DNA of 64,000 nt from Thermoleophilales bacterium (GTDB lineage Bacteria > Actinomycetota > Thermoleophilia > Solirubrobacterales > 70-9), in assembly GCA_020636955.1 (NCBI GenBank), contig JACJWY010000007.1, forward strand, positions 67,673 through 131,672. The letters are read 5' to 3'. The position numbers and the translations under genes are program-made. The notes beneath the pieces were generated by a model, which saw only the letters and a program-made list of their open reading frames with translations, made no database searches and had not been told where the DNA came from. Positions 17,637 to 26,707 of the stretch are shown one piece after another. Positions within the stretch are counted from its first letter, which is position 1; each line of letters starts with the position of its first letter.

Positions 17637-18234
17637 CCAAACGGACCCTTCGGCAGAAAGCCGCGTTCGGGTCGACTCCGGTCGGCCACGGATCGGCGTG
17701 CTCGCGGTTCAGGGCGGGTTCCAGCGGCATGTGGAACATCTTCGCGAGGCCGGGGCCGAACCGGTCGAGGTCAGACTGCCGACCGAGCTCGAAGACCTCG
17801 ACGGCCTGATCCTGCCCGGCGGGGAAAGCACCACAATCAATATGGGTATCGAGAAGGCTGGCCTGGCTCCGGCGATCCTCGCCCACCATGAAGCCGGCCG
17901 GCCCGTCCTCGGGACCTGCGCCGGAATGATCGTCGCCGGAAAAGAGCATCTCGACCTGATCGAAATCACCACCAGGCGTAACGCCTTCGGTCGCCAGCTG
18001 GCCTCGTTCGAAGACGACATCGAAGTCGAGGGAATCGTCGAGGGGAAGATCCGGGCGGTCTTCATCCGCGCGCCCTGGGTCGAGTCGACCGGAGACGGGG
18101 TGGAGGTTCTCGCCGAGGTTCGTGATCACCCGGTCGCCGTCCGTCAGGGAACGGTAACCGCGCTCTCATTTCACCCGGAACTGACCCCCGACAACCGCAT
18201 TCACCTCTGGTTCTCGGAACTCTGCGCCGCCTGA
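17608..18234 (+). CDS. pdxT: Pyridoxal 5'-phosphate synthase, glutaminase subunit PdxT
   Basis: Class-I glutaminase that hydrolyses glutamine and channels ammonia to PdxS. About 208 aa from the ATG at 17608, which overlaps pdxS by 29 bases; no ATG/GTG/TTG lies between there and the conserved first strand (RIGVLAVQGGFQRHVEHL). Visible: LILPGGESTT, the nucleophile Cys in VLGTCAGMIV, and the catalytic His-x-Glu in SFHPELT. The N-terminal ~28 residues before RIGVL are extra relative to typical PdxT. Confidence 0.92.
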   Translation: MVGSPVAAGSQTDPSAESRVRVDSGRPRIGVLAVQGGFQRHVEHLREAGAEPVEVRLPTELEDLDGLILPGGESTTINMGIEKAGLAPAILAHHEAGRPVLGTCAGMIVAGKEHLDLIEITTRRNAFGRQLASFEDDIEVEGIVEGKIRAVFIRAPWVESTGDGVEVLAEVRDHPVAVRQGTVTALSFHPELTPDNRIHLWFSELCAA

Positions 18235-18241
18235 ACGCCAC

Positions 18242-18307
18242 CCGGCCAGACAATTTGACGGTCTGGCCGGCCGGCGGGTTTCGTCGGAAGGGCGGGCCAG
18301 GCCCGCC
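18242..18307. terminator. Two GC hairpins between convergent genes (possible bidirectional terminator)
   Basis: CCGGCCAGAC (18242-18251) pairs perfectly with GTCTGGCCGG (18261-18270), loop of 9; a second hairpin, GGCGGGC/GCCCGCC (18291-18297 with 18301-18307), follows. No U-run, so termination efficiency is uncertain. Location between pdxT and the convergent membrane-protein gene fits a terminator. Confidence 0.5.
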
Positions 18308-18317
18308 TGACCTGAAG

Positions 18318-18749
18318 TTAGGAGTTCGGGAGCGGCGAGCCGGCGGCGATGAAGAACCAGGCGATGAAAGCCAGGAAAGCGATCACGACCGAACCGATGA
18401 TCACGACCTCGATCAGCGAAGGCGGATCGCCGGATTTCTCGCTGTCTCTCAGGCTCTTCATCCATCCCATCCGGATCGGTCCGACGTCGCGGGCACCGGT
18501 CAGCCGGATGTAGACCTCGTTCAGACGTCCGAGGATCCAGGCGACCAGAAGAATCGAGGCGATCGCTCCGAAAAGCACGATCAGGTAGGGGCCGAGGCTG
18601 GGGAACTGACTGTCCGCAAATTGTGAACCGACCCAGAGCCAGACCAGAGGAATTACCGACCACAGGGAAAGCGCCGCGAGCAGCATCACACCGGCGACGG
18701 CACCCGCCGCGACGGTCCTTGAGGCCTTGTGTTTGCCCTCGGAAATCAT
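18318..18749 (-). CDS. Membrane protein of unknown function, three helices
   Basis: 143 aa. Three membrane segments (AAGAVAGVMLLAALSLWSVI, YLIVLFGAIASILLVAWILG, IEVVIIGSVVIAFLAFIAWF) with a basic cytoplasmic loop GARDVGPIRMGWMKSLRDSE between the second and third. Resembles conserved small actinobacterial membrane proteins; no function can be assigned. Divergent from yebC, only 28 bp apart, so the two promoters must overlap. Confidence 0.65.
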   Translation of the reverse strand: MISEGKHKASRTVAAGAVAGVMLLAALSLWSVIPLVWLWVGSQFADSQFPSLGPYLIVLFGAIASILLVAWILGRLNEVYIRLTGARDVGPIRMGWMKSLRDSEKSGDPPSLIEVVIIGSVVIAFLAFIAWFFIAAGSPLPNS

Positions 18750-18777
18750 TGAGCGCTCTTGTTCATAGAATCACAAC

Positions 18778-19527
18778 ATGTCTGGACACTCGAAATGGTC
18801 GTCGATCAAGCACAAGAAAGGCGCTGCTGACGCCAAGCGCGGCAAGTTGTTCACCAAGCTCGCCAAGGCGATAACGATTGCCGCCCGCGAAGGTGGCGGC
18901 GACCCCGACGGCAACCCCTCGCTGGCCACGGCAATCCAGAAGGCAAAGGCACAATCGATGCCCAAGGCCAACATCGATCGGGCGATCGACCGCGGCACCG
19001 GTGAAGGAGCCGACGCCGAGATTGTCGAGCGGATCCAGTTCGAGGGATACGGTCCCGGCGGGGCCGCGATCCTGGTTGAAGCGCTGACCGATAATCGCAA
19101 CCGGACCAGCGCCGAAGTCAGGCATGCGTTCACCAAACACGGCGGCAGCCTCGGGGAACCGGGTTCGGTCGCCTGGATGTTCGAAACCCACGGCGTGGTC
19201 GTGGTCGACGGGAAAGCCAACAGCGAAGACGACCTGATGGGAGCGATCGACGCCGGGGCCAGCGACGTGCTCGAGGAAGACGGAAAGCTGCGCGTGCTGG
19301 CCGAACCGTCGGACCTGACCGCGGTCAGGCAGGCGATCGAAAGCGACGGAATCGAGATCGAATCGGCCGGCCTCGAAGTGATCCCGAAAAACACGGTCGA
19401 GGTCGAGGAGTCCGAGGCCGGCACCCTGATCAAGCTGCTCGACGCGATCGAGGATCAGGAAGACGTGAACGAAGTCCACGCAAACTTCGATATTTCGGAT
19501 GAGGTCCTTGAGCGAATCGCCGGTTGA
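18778..19527 (+). CDS. YebC/PmpR-family protein (TACO1-like)
   Basis: 249 aa. Starts SGHSKWSSIKHKKGAADAKR, the invariant YebC N-terminus, followed by NPSLATAIQKAKAQSMPKAN and YGPGGAAILVEALTDNRNRT. Family members have been described as transcriptional regulators and as factors easing translation of proline stretches. A TAGAAT box ends 6 bases before the ATG (18766-18771), so the mRNA is probably leaderless. The yebC-ruvCAB neighbourhood is common. Confidence 0.93.
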   Translation: MSGHSKWSSIKHKKGAADAKRGKLFTKLAKAITIAAREGGGDPDGNPSLATAIQKAKAQSMPKANIDRAIDRGTGEGADAEIVERIQFEGYGPGGAAILVEALTDNRNRTSAEVRHAFTKHGGSLGEPGSVAWMFETHGVVVVDGKANSEDDLMGAIDAGASDVLEEDGKLRVLAEPSDLTAVRQAIESDGIEIESAGLEVIPKNTVEVEESEAGTLIKLLDAIEDQEDVNEVHANFDISDEVLERIAG

Positions 19528-19582
19528 TTAGAGTCTTCTCGCACTTCTGGATTCTGCTGTCGATCCGAGCTACCGTGGCGGC

Positions 19583-20074
19583 ATGGAGAACAAAGGGAGT
19601 CGCTGGAGCCGGGCCTCCTGGCCAAAACGTCTGGGATGAATCGGGGGCGGGATATTCGCCCTGTTTCTGTTGATCCAGATCGTGCCCTACGGACGTGATC
19701 ACACGAACCCGCCGGTCACGAAGTCCCCGGCCTGGGTGGGGGCCCAAACCGAACAGATCTTCAACAAATCCTGCGGAGATTGCCACAGCAACCTGACCAA
19801 ATGGCCCTGGTATTCGAACGTGGCGCCGGTCTCGTGGCTGGTTCAGTCGGATGTGGACGAAGGTCGAAGCATTATGAATTTCTCGGAGTGGGACAAGCCT
19901 CAGCCCGATGTGGATGAGTTGGTGGAACAGATCAGCGAGGGCTCGATGCCGCCTTCCAAGTACACGATGATCCACAGCGGAACGAAATTGTCGGATTCCG
20001 AGAAGAAGACCTTGATAAGCGGTCTGATCGCAACGTACGCCGCAGATCCCCCGGGTGGCATCAAGGGCGGATGA
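19583..20074 (+). pseudogene. Haem-binding domain protein interrupted by an in-frame TGA
   Basis: From ATG 19583 the frame reads a basic N-terminus (MENKGSRWSRASWPKRLG), then TGA at 19637-19639, then continues IGGGIFALFLLIQIVPYGRD as a signal-anchor and a conserved haem-binding domain: KSCGDCHSNLTKWPWYSN with a CxxCH c-type haem motif, APVSWLVQ and NFSEWD. A TACCGT box ends 6 bases before the ATG, which marks 19583 as the original start. Restarting at TTG 19670 would drop most of the membrane segment needed for export. A CGA to TGA change fits. A sequencing error is possible. Confidence 0.7.
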
Positions 20075-20110
20075 AAGAGGCGTCCGACGAAGGACGCAGA
20101 ATAAGAGCCA

Positions 20111-20644
20111 ATGAGGGTTGTCATGGGCATTGACCCGGGAACGGCCAATCTCGGTTTTGGCGTGGTCCGTATCGAAGGGGGGCATATGGTTGCCCTCGAT
20201 GGCGGCGTGGTCGAAACTTCCTCCTCGGACCCCCTGGAGAAGCGCCTGAGCGAGATTCACTCGACCCTTTCCCGCCTGATCGAGTGGCATCAACCGGTGG
20301 CTCTGGCGATCGAGGATCTCTACTTCGGTAAGAACGTGGGCTCGGCGATGAAGGTCGGCCAGGCTTCCGGTGTCTCGATGCTGGCGGCAGCCCAGTGCGG
20401 CGTGCCTTGTTTCAGCTACACGCCACAGGCGATAAAGACCGCGGTTTGCGGTTCCGGAAACGCTGCCAAGCGACAGGTCCAGAAGATGGTCGCGACCCTG
20501 CTCAACCTGAACGAAGTGCCGCAACCTGACCATGCGGCGGATGCGCTGGCTGTGGCCATCTGCCATGGCGGCACGGCGGGCCGGAGGGACGCGACCGAGG
20601 CCGCCCTGGCCGGGTCCGATTCGTCCCTGCGGGTGGCCAGTTGA
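20111..20644 (+). CDS. ruvC: Crossover junction endodeoxyribonuclease RuvC
   Basis: Holliday-junction resolvase. 177 aa. Acidic active site: first Asp in MGIDPGTANLGFGVV, Glu in ALAIEDLYFGKN, and Asp residues in QPDHAADALAVAICH. ATG at 20111 gives MRVVMGIDPG; the ATG at 20123 has GAGGG at good spacing and is an alternative. Its stop overlaps the TTG start of ruvA (TTGA). Confidence 0.95.
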   Translation: MRVVMGIDPGTANLGFGVVRIEGGHMVALDGGVVETSSSDPLEKRLSEIHSTLSRLIEWHQPVALAIEDLYFGKNVGSAMKVGQASGVSMLAAAQCGVPCFSYTPQAIKTAVCGSGNAAKRQVQKMVATLLNLNEVPQPDHAADALAVAICHGGTAGRRDATEAALAGSDSSLRVAS

Positions 20645-21240
20645 TCGCCACGGTCCGAGGTGAGGTTCTGGTCCGGCGTTCCGATCACGTCGTGATCGAG
20701 GCTGCCGGGGTCGGTTACCGGCTGGCGGTCAGCTCCGAAACCCTGCGCAGCGTGCCCGCGGCCGGGCAGGAGTTCTTCCTGCATACGGAGACGATCAGCC
20801 GCGACGACAGCCTGCTGCTTTACGGGTTCGCTTCCGAGGAGGAGCGGGAACTCTTCAACATGCTTATAGGGGTCAGCGGGATCGGACCGAAGGTGGCGAT
20901 TGCCGCTCTTTCCGGAGGCCCGCACCGCGATCTGACCAGGGCAATCATCGCCGGCGACGCCAAGCGCTTTCAGGCGGTACCGGGGATCGGCAAACGAACG
21001 GCGGAGCGGATCATCCTCGAGTTGAAAGACAAGGTGACCAGCGACGCCGAGCAGGCCGGGGATACGATCGCTCCCGCGGCTTCGGATGCCAGGTCCCTGG
21101 CCAGGGACGGACTGGTCAATCTCGGCTACGCGCCACTCGAAGCCGAACAGCTGCTCGACGGTGTCGGGGCCGCTGATGACCCCCAGGAGCTGATCGGCGC
21201 CGCGCTCAAGCGCGCCGCGGCTTCCGGCCGGGGCGAGTGA
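20641..21240 (+). CDS. ruvA: Holliday junction branch migration protein RuvA
   Basis: Tetramer that holds the Holliday junction and recruits RuvB. 199 aa from TTG 20641. N-terminal OB domain (MIATVRGEVLVRRSDHVVIE, GVGYRLAVS), two helix-hairpin-helix motifs (LIGVSGIGPKVAIAALS; VPGIGKRTAERIILELKDK), and a short C-terminal RuvB-binding domain (DGLVNLGYAPLEAEQLL). Overlaps ruvC. Confidence 0.95.
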   Translation: MIATVRGEVLVRRSDHVVIEAAGVGYRLAVSSETLRSVPAAGQEFFLHTETISRDDSLLLYGFASEEERELFNMLIGVSGIGPKVAIAALSGGPHRDLTRAIIAGDAKRFQAVPGIGKRTAERIILELKDKVTSDAEQAGDTIAPAASDARSLARDGLVNLGYAPLEAEQLLDGVGAADDPQELIGAALKRAAASGRGE

Positions 21241-21283
21241 GACCCTGTGGGTGGTTGGCGAATGTGCGCAACGGTGCTGAGAT

Positions 21284-22369
21284 ATGAACGACCTGCCTGA
21301 TTTCGGCGGAAAGCGAATCGACCTCGGGGTTGAAGCCGACCTGCCAGAGGGCGCCGAACCGCGTGTTCATGACGCGCGGGCTGATCAGCCCGACCGCGAA
21401 CTCGACCTGTCGCTGAGGCCGAAAGGTCTCGAAGACTTCGTGAACCAGAAACAGGTCACCGAGCAGCTGGCCGTGTTCATCGAAGCGGCGCGCCGTCGGG
21501 GCGAGCCGCTTGATCACGTGCTGCTCGCCGGACCTCCCGGGTTGGGCAAAACCTCACTGGCCAACATCGTCGCCGCCGAGATGGGGGTTCCACTGGTCCA
21601 GACCGCTGGTCCCGCGCTGGAGCGGAAGGGAGACGTCGCCGCCTTCCTGACCTCGCTCGAGCCCGGCAGCGTTTTCTTCATCGATGAAATCCACCGCCTC
21701 GGCCGGGCCGTGGAAGAAACGCTCTATCCGGCGATGGAAGACGGCGAGTTGCCGGTGGTGCTCGGTCAGGGCGCCGGCGCCCAGACCGTGACCTTGCCGC
21801 TGCCCCCGTTCACGCTGATCGGAGCGACCACCCGCAGCGGTCTCCTGACGACTCCACTCAGGGACCGTTTCGGGGTCTCGCACCGGCTCGAGTACTACAC
21901 GGCGGATGATCTGTCGACGATCGTCAAGAGGTCGGCCGGCATCCTCGGAGTCGAGATCGACGCCGGTGGAGCTCTGGCGATTGCCGAGCGATCCCGCGGA
22001 ACCCCCCGGGTGGCGAATCGACTGTTGAAACGGGTCCGGGACTTCGCCGAGGTGAAGGGGTCCGGTTCCGTTGATGCGGATATGGCCGATGCCGCATTGG
22101 AGATGCTCGAGGTCGACAAGGCCGGCCTTGACCGGGCCGATCGGGCCCTGCTCGAACTGATTGCCGTCCGCTTCGGCGGCGGGCCGGTCGGGCTTTCGAC
22201 CATCGCCGTGGCGATCGGCGAGGAACAGGACACGATCGAGGACGTGCTCGAGCCCTACCTGCTCCAGATGGGGATGCTGAAGCGGACTCCCCGGGGGCGT
22301 GTGCTCACGCCTTCAGCTTTCGAGCACCTCGGGCTGCCGGTGCCGAGCGGCCATCAGTCGCTGTTCTAG
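21284..22369 (+). CDS. ruvB: Holliday junction branch migration helicase RuvB
   Basis: AAA+ motor of branch migration. 361 aa. Visible: LRPKGLEDFVNQKQV, Walker A GPPGLGKTS, Walker B FFIDEIHRL, sensor GATTRSGLLTTPLRDRFG, winged-helix C-terminus (RRTPRGR-like sequence KRTPRGRVLTPSAFEHLG). The first ~40 residues form an acidic extension beyond typical RuvB. Its last 4 bases overlap the convergent epimerase gene. Confidence 0.96.
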   Translation: MNDLPDFGGKRIDLGVEADLPEGAEPRVHDARADQPDRELDLSLRPKGLEDFVNQKQVTEQLAVFIEAARRRGEPLDHVLLAGPPGLGKTSLANIVAAEMGVPLVQTAGPALERKGDVAAFLTSLEPGSVFFIDEIHRLGRAVEETLYPAMEDGELPVVLGQGAGAQTVTLPLPPFTLIGATTRSGLLTTPLRDRFGVSHRLEYYTADDLSTIVKRSAGILGVEIDAGGALAIAERSRGTPRVANRLLKRVRDFAEVKGSGSVDADMADAALEMLEVDKAGLDRADRALLELIAVRFGGGPVGLSTIAVAIGEEQDTIEDVLEPYLLQMGMLKRTPRGRVLTPSAFEHLGLPVPSGHQSLF

Positions 22370-23298
22370 TTCGCGTCCAGGAAACCACGACGCCAGCTGG
22401 GATGTTCAGGTTCCCAAGCCAGTTCACTCTTGGCCTTGGTGTTGTCTGCCCCGCGCATCTCGACAGCCAAGGCGGCAATTTCCTTGCCGGCGACAAGTCG
22501 GGCGAGCCAGAGCGGTATCCGGCGGGGAGGTTTAGCTCCGAGCGATTCGGCGTAGATCGGAACCCACTCCGACATTGGCGCCGGTTCGTTATCCACCACG
22601 TTGTAGATGCCGGGCGCACCATGGTCGATCGCGGCCAGGGCCGCGTCGGCGGCGTCTTCCCGGTGAACGAACGACATCACTCCGGTGCCCTTGCCGATGA
22701 TCGGGTAACGGCGCCTCTTCACCTCGATACCTGTAATCCCGTCCCCGGCGTAAAAGGTTCCCGGTCCGTAAAAGAAGCCGTAACGGAGAATTACGCCCTC
22801 GATCCCGTCGGCATCGACCACCAGTTTTTCGTGTTCGAGCATTGCCTGGAACGCGCCACCGATAGACCCGGAAAATTCATCAACATTGGGGGCAGATTCA
22901 TCTTTGACCCAGTCGCCCGACGGCCGATACATGAAGGCGAGGCTCTGGGTGACAAAACGTCGCACCCCCGCGTCCTGCGCTGCCTCGAGCAGGTTGCGGC
23001 CACCCACTCGACGGATCTCATTGGTTCCGTCGTAGAAGCCGGGATCGCGCTGGTCTAAATCTGTCGGGAAATTGGTCAACTGGTTGATCACGACTTCAGG
23101 GCGAACGGATTCCATCATGGCCCCGACCGAGGCCCGGTCCAGGGCGTCGCAGACCGTCGGCGTGGCCCCGACCGCTTCGATCCCGGCTAACCGCGACTCG
23201 CTTCTGGTGGTGCCCGTTACCTGGTGCCCGAGCTCGACCAGTTTCTTTGTGAGCGGGGCTCCAACGACTCCAGTCGATCCGGCGACGAGAATGTTCAT
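22366..23298 (-). CDS. NAD-dependent epimerase/dehydratase family protein
   Basis: 310 aa from ATG 23298; a TACGCT box ends 6 bases upstream of it, which favours this start over a longer one. Extended-SDR fold: MNILVAGSTGVVGAPLTKKL (glycine-rich cofactor motif), VVINQLTNFP, YGFFYGPGTFYAGDG, SFVHREDAADAALAAI. The usual YxxxK active site is not obvious, so it may be an atypical, possibly non-sugar, reductase. Divergent from the zinc-ribbon gene at 23345, only 46 bp between starts. Confidence 0.8.
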   Translation of the reverse strand: MNILVAGSTGVVGAPLTKKLVELGHQVTGTTRSESRLAGIEAVGATPTVCDALDRASVGAMMESVRPEVVINQLTNFPTDLDQRDPGFYDGTNEIRRVGGRNLLEAAQDAGVRRFVTQSLAFMYRPSGDWVKDESAPNVDEFSGSIGGAFQAMLEHEKLVVDADGIEGVILRYGFFYGPGTFYAGDGITGIEVKRRRYPIIGKGTGVMSFVHREDAADAALAAIDHGAPGIYNVVDNEPAPMSEWVPIYAESLGAKPPRRIPLWLARLVAGKEIAALAVEMRGADNTKAKSELAWEPEHPSWRRGFLDAN

Positions 23299-23344
23299 GG
23301 ACCCAGCGTACCGTCGAAGAGCGCGCTTCAATACCCTTGCCGGG

Positions 23345-23833
23345 ATGCCCTTCTTTATCTGCCCCAGCTGCGGGAACCGTGAGAACAGCGGCGACCGGAC
23401 CGCCGGGTTCAGCCCGCGACCGAAGGGCTGCTCGAAGTGCGGCTTCGGTTTCGTCTTCGAGCTGCTGGACGATTACTACCCGGCACCGAACGCGGCCTTC
23501 TTCGTCTGCGACCAGGAAGGTCGGGTTATCGACGCGGGTCGGGGAAGCTTCGAACTGACCGGGCTGACCGACGAGGACGTGATCGGTCGGCCGGTCCGCG
23601 ACGTGCTCGGGCTCGAGTGGATCGACCGCGGAGACGGCGGCCCCGAAGCCGACACCAACGGTGACGGCGAAACCGACCCGATCGAAACCTCGCTCGAATG
23701 GGGCGTCAGGTCGCTCGGCAAGCGGGTCGAGGTCCGCTCCGAGAAGGAATCCGGGGCGCAAGCGATCGCCGATGTCTTCCCCGCATATGACGATGACGGG
23801 GGCCTGATGATTGTCTTGACCCCGGAAGGGTAA
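23345..23833 (+). CDS. Zinc-ribbon plus PAS-like domain protein
   Basis: 162 aa from ATG 23345 (TACCCT box ends 7 bases upstream). N-terminal zinc ribbon CPSCGNRE...CSKCGFGF, followed by a PAS-like region (AAFFVCDQEGRVIDAGRG, LTGLTDEDVIGRPVRDVLG) and an acidic stretch. No output domain, so it may be a sensor or adaptor that works through another protein. secDF begins 13 bp after its stop; whether they are functionally linked is unknown. Confidence 0.65.
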   Translation: MPFFICPSCGNRENSGDRTAGFSPRPKGCSKCGFGFVFELLDDYYPAPNAAFFVCDQEGRVIDAGRGSFELTGLTDEDVIGRPVRDVLGLEWIDRGDGGPEADTNGDGETDPIETSLEWGVRSLGKRVEVRSEKESGAQAIADVFPAYDDDGGLMIVLTPEG

Positions 23834-23845
23834 GCTTCCGCACGA

Positions 23846-26707
23846 ATGGGAGGCAGGCGCCGCAACATATTCGTGCTGCTTTTTGTGCTCGGTCTGGTGA
23901 TCGTTTCGGGCATCGTCTGCCTGAAGAAGCCGACCCAGCTCGGTCTGGACCTTCAGGGAGGCATCGAGCTGACCCTGCAGGGTCGCCCGACCCCGCAGGT
24001 CAAGGAAGTCACGTCCGATGCGATGGACCGCTCGGTCGACATCATCCGTTCCGGCTGCGACAAGCTCGGCGTCTCCGAGATCGAAGTCTCCCGCCTCGGG
24101 GCCGACCAGATCTCGGTCGGCATCCCGGGCGCAACCAACGTCGGGACCGCGACCGAATGTGCGACCAAGCCGGCCCGTCTTTACTTTTATAACTGGCAGG
24201 ACAACCTGATCGGGCCAGCCCGCGACCTGAGTCTGGCCGGCACCGGCAGCGATCAGGAAGAGGTCCTGAAAGAGGTCCGTCAGCAATGGATCAAGGCCGG
24301 TCGCCCGCCGACCGAGGACTTCAACCGCACCTGGATCAACCAGGGTGCCGAGCCCACGATGTGGGACGCGGTCAACCTGGCCGCCCAGCAGCCGCGCAAT
24401 GACACCTGTGAAGACTGCACCTCTGGCGACAAGTACTACCTCTTCGACGAGAAGACCCATGACCTGATCTCGGGCCCGGTCACCACGAAGGAAGACCTCT
24501 ATTTCAACGATCAGGGTCGCCCGATCCCGCACAAGGGAATCGTCAAGAAGGTGCCCCAGGGCACGATCATCGTCGAAGAATTACCGACCGACAATGACGG
24601 CCGGACAATCGACGACCCGACCCAGGCGGGCTACTTCGTCCTGAAAGACGACGCCGCGTTGTCCGGTTCGGAAATCAAGGACCCGCAGCAGAGTCTCGAC
24701 GAGTTCAACCAGCCCAATGTGACCTTCGAATTCAACGGGGAGGGGCGCAAGGCGTTCCAGGACATCACGAGGACCATCGCCCAGGAAGGTCAGGCCCGGG
24801 CGATCGGAGGCGTTACCTCGTCGGATCAGGCATCGGCCCTTTCCGGCAATTTCGCGATCATCCTCGACGGTCAGGTCGTCTCCAAGCCGATCATCAACTT
24901 CTTCGACAACCCGGATGGGATCGATGGTCGCCAGGGCGCCCAGATCTCCGGCGGGTTCACGATCGATCAGGCTCAGAGCCTGGCCGAGTACCTGCAGCGA
25001 GGCGCGCTGCCGATCGACCTGAAGCTGACCTCGCAAAGCCAGGTCTCGGCGACGCTCGGCCAGGAGGCGCTCGACCAGGGCGTGCTGGCCCTGCTGATCG
25101 GCCTCGCCTGCGTGATCCTTTTCCTGATCACCTTCTACCGCTTCCTTGGCGGCGTCGCCTCGCTGGCCCTGCTGGTCTACGCGGTTCTCTTCCTGGCCCT
25201 GATCAAGCTGATCCCGATCACCATGACCCTGCCCGGAATCGCCGGTCTGGTCCTGACCATCGGTGTCGCTGCGGACTCCAACATTGTCATCTTCGAACGC
25301 GTCAAGGAAGAGATGCGTGCAGGAAGATCCGTGCAATCGGCGATCACGCTCGGCTACCGGCGCGGCATCAGCACGATCATCGACGCCAACGTCGTCACCC
25401 TGCTGACCGCCTTCATCCTTTTCGTGCTGGCGACCTCCGGCATCAAGGGCTTCGCCTTCACACTCGGCGTCGGAACCCTGGTCTCGCTGCTGACCGCCGT
25501 GGTCTTCACCCAGGCGCTGCTCGGATCGATGTCGAACACGAAGCTGCTCAGATCCGGCAAGGGATTCTCCGGGATCGAGGGCAAGGAACGCTGGCATTTC
25601 GACTTCATGGGCAAGGCGCCCCGTTTCTTCGCCATTTCGGGAGTGATCCTGCTGATCGGAGCTGGCGCCCTGACTACCAAGGGCCTCAACTTCGGCATTG
25701 ATTTCGAGTCCGGCACCCGTATCGAAGTGAGCCTGGACAAGTCCGCCTCGACCGAGGACGTCCGCGGTGTTCTGAGTCCGCTCGGCCTGGGTGACGCCGA
25801 CATCCAGACGATTTCGAACAATCCGGCGCTCGGCGACAATGCATTCCAGATCGAGAGCGACACCCTCGATCCTTCCGAAGTTTCCAAGGTGGACGATGCC
25901 CTGAATCAGAACTTCGGGGTGAGTGCCGACGGCTTCAACAGCACTTCGGTCGGCCCGACATTCGGTGCCTCGGTTGCCCGCAGCGCCGCCCTGGCCATCT
26001 TCTTCTCTCTGATCCTGATCATGGGTTATGTGGCGATCCGCTTCGGCGCCAAGTACACGGTTCCGGTGCTGATAGCGATCGCCCACGACTTCCTCATCGC
26101 CCTGGGGATCTATGCATTGCTCGGGTTCGAGGTCTCGAGTGCCACCGTTGCTGCGTTCCTGACCATTCTGGGTTACTCGCAATACGACACGATCATCGTC
26201 TTCGACCGCATTCGCGAAAACGAGCCGAAAATGCCGAGGGCGACCTATTCGCAGGTAGTCAACAAGTCGATGAGCGAGGTCATGACCCGTTCGCTGGTGA
26301 CCAGCTTCTCGACCGTTATCGGCGTCGTCGCATTGCTGATCTTCGGTGGCGAGGTGCTCCGCTCGTTCGCCATCGCAATTCTGGTCGGAGTGGCCTCCGG
26401 TACTTACTCTTCGATCTTCATCGCCTCCCCGGTTCTGGCCCTCTGGAAGGAGCACGAACCCGGATTCAAGCGTCGCCGCCGCCAGCAGATCGAGACCCAG
26501 GGCTACGTTCCTGCGTTCGCCTCTGATCTTGAGGTTGCCCGCAAGGACGACGGCAACGGGGATAGCGCCGCCGGGGCCACCACGGACGGAGGCGCCGGTA
26601 ATCAGGAAGACGCCGGCCCGGAAAGCGAAGGGAAGCTCTCGCCCCGTGAGCGCCGTCGCCGGGAACGCCAGGCCGCCCGTTCGAAAACGGCAGAGGAGGA
26701 CAGCTGA
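23846..26707 (+). CDS. secDF: Protein translocase subunit SecDF (fused)
   Basis: Proton-driven accessory of the Sec translocon that pulls preproteins across the membrane. 953 aa: SecD half with first membrane helix, GLDLQGGIELTLQ, a large extracytoplasmic P1 domain (about 30-400) and helices 2-6; SecF half from about 580 (FDFMGKAPRFFAISG, GLNFGIDFESGTRIEV) with its own six helices and motifs ILGYSQYDTIIVFDRIRENE. The charged C-terminal tail is long and disordered. SecD and SecF are separate in many Actinobacteria; the fusion is seen in some lineages. Stop overlaps the next ATG (ATGA-type). Confidence 0.95.
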   Translation: MGGRRRNIFVLLFVLGLVIVSGIVCLKKPTQLGLDLQGGIELTLQGRPTPQVKEVTSDAMDRSVDIIRSGCDKLGVSEIEVSRLGADQISVGIPGATNVGTATECATKPARLYFYNWQDNLIGPARDLSLAGTGSDQEEVLKEVRQQWIKAGRPPTEDFNRTWINQGAEPTMWDAVNLAAQQPRNDTCEDCTSGDKYYLFDEKTHDLISGPVTTKEDLYFNDQGRPIPHKGIVKKVPQGTIIVEELPTDNDGRTIDDPTQAGYFVLKDDAALSGSEIKDPQQSLDEFNQPNVTFEFNGEGRKAFQDITRTIAQEGQARAIGGVTSSDQASALSGNFAIILDGQVVSKPIINFFDNPDGIDGRQGAQISGGFTIDQAQSLAEYLQRGALPIDLKLTSQSQVSATLGQEALDQGVLALLIGLACVILFLITFYRFLGGVASLALLVYAVLFLALIKLIPITMTLPGIAGLVLTIGVAADSNIVIFERVKEEMRAGRSVQSAITLGYRRGISTIIDANVVTLLTAFILFVLATSGIKGFAFTLGVGTLVSLLTAVVFTQALLGSMSNTKLLRSGKGFSGIEGKERWHFDFMGKAPRFFAISGVILLIGAGALTTKGLNFGIDFESGTRIEVSLDKSASTEDVRGVLSPLGLGDADIQTISNNPALGDNAFQIESDTLDPSEVSKVDDALNQNFGVSADGFNSTSVGPTFGASVARSAALAIFFSLILIMGYVAIRFGAKYTVPVLIAIAHDFLIALGIYALLGFEVSSATVAAFLTILGYSQYDTIIVFDRIRENEPKMPRATYSQVVNKSMSEVMTRSLVTSFSTVIGVVALLIFGGEVLRSFAIAILVGVASGTYSSIFIASPVLALWKEHEPGFKRRRRQQIETQGYVPAFASDLEVARKDDGNGDSAAGATTDGGAGNQEDAGPESEGKLSPRERRRRERQAARSKTAEEDS

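Noticed and set aside
19637..19639. Selenocysteine recoding of the TGA in the haem-binding gene
   Set aside because: No SECIS-like stem-loop is evident after the codon and the family has no Sec or Cys at that place in a membrane anchor.
24581..26455. Open frame of 624 codons on the minus strand across secDF
   Set aside because: Antisense to a certain gene; the composition reflects complementary codons of a GC-rich sequence and no domain is recognisable.
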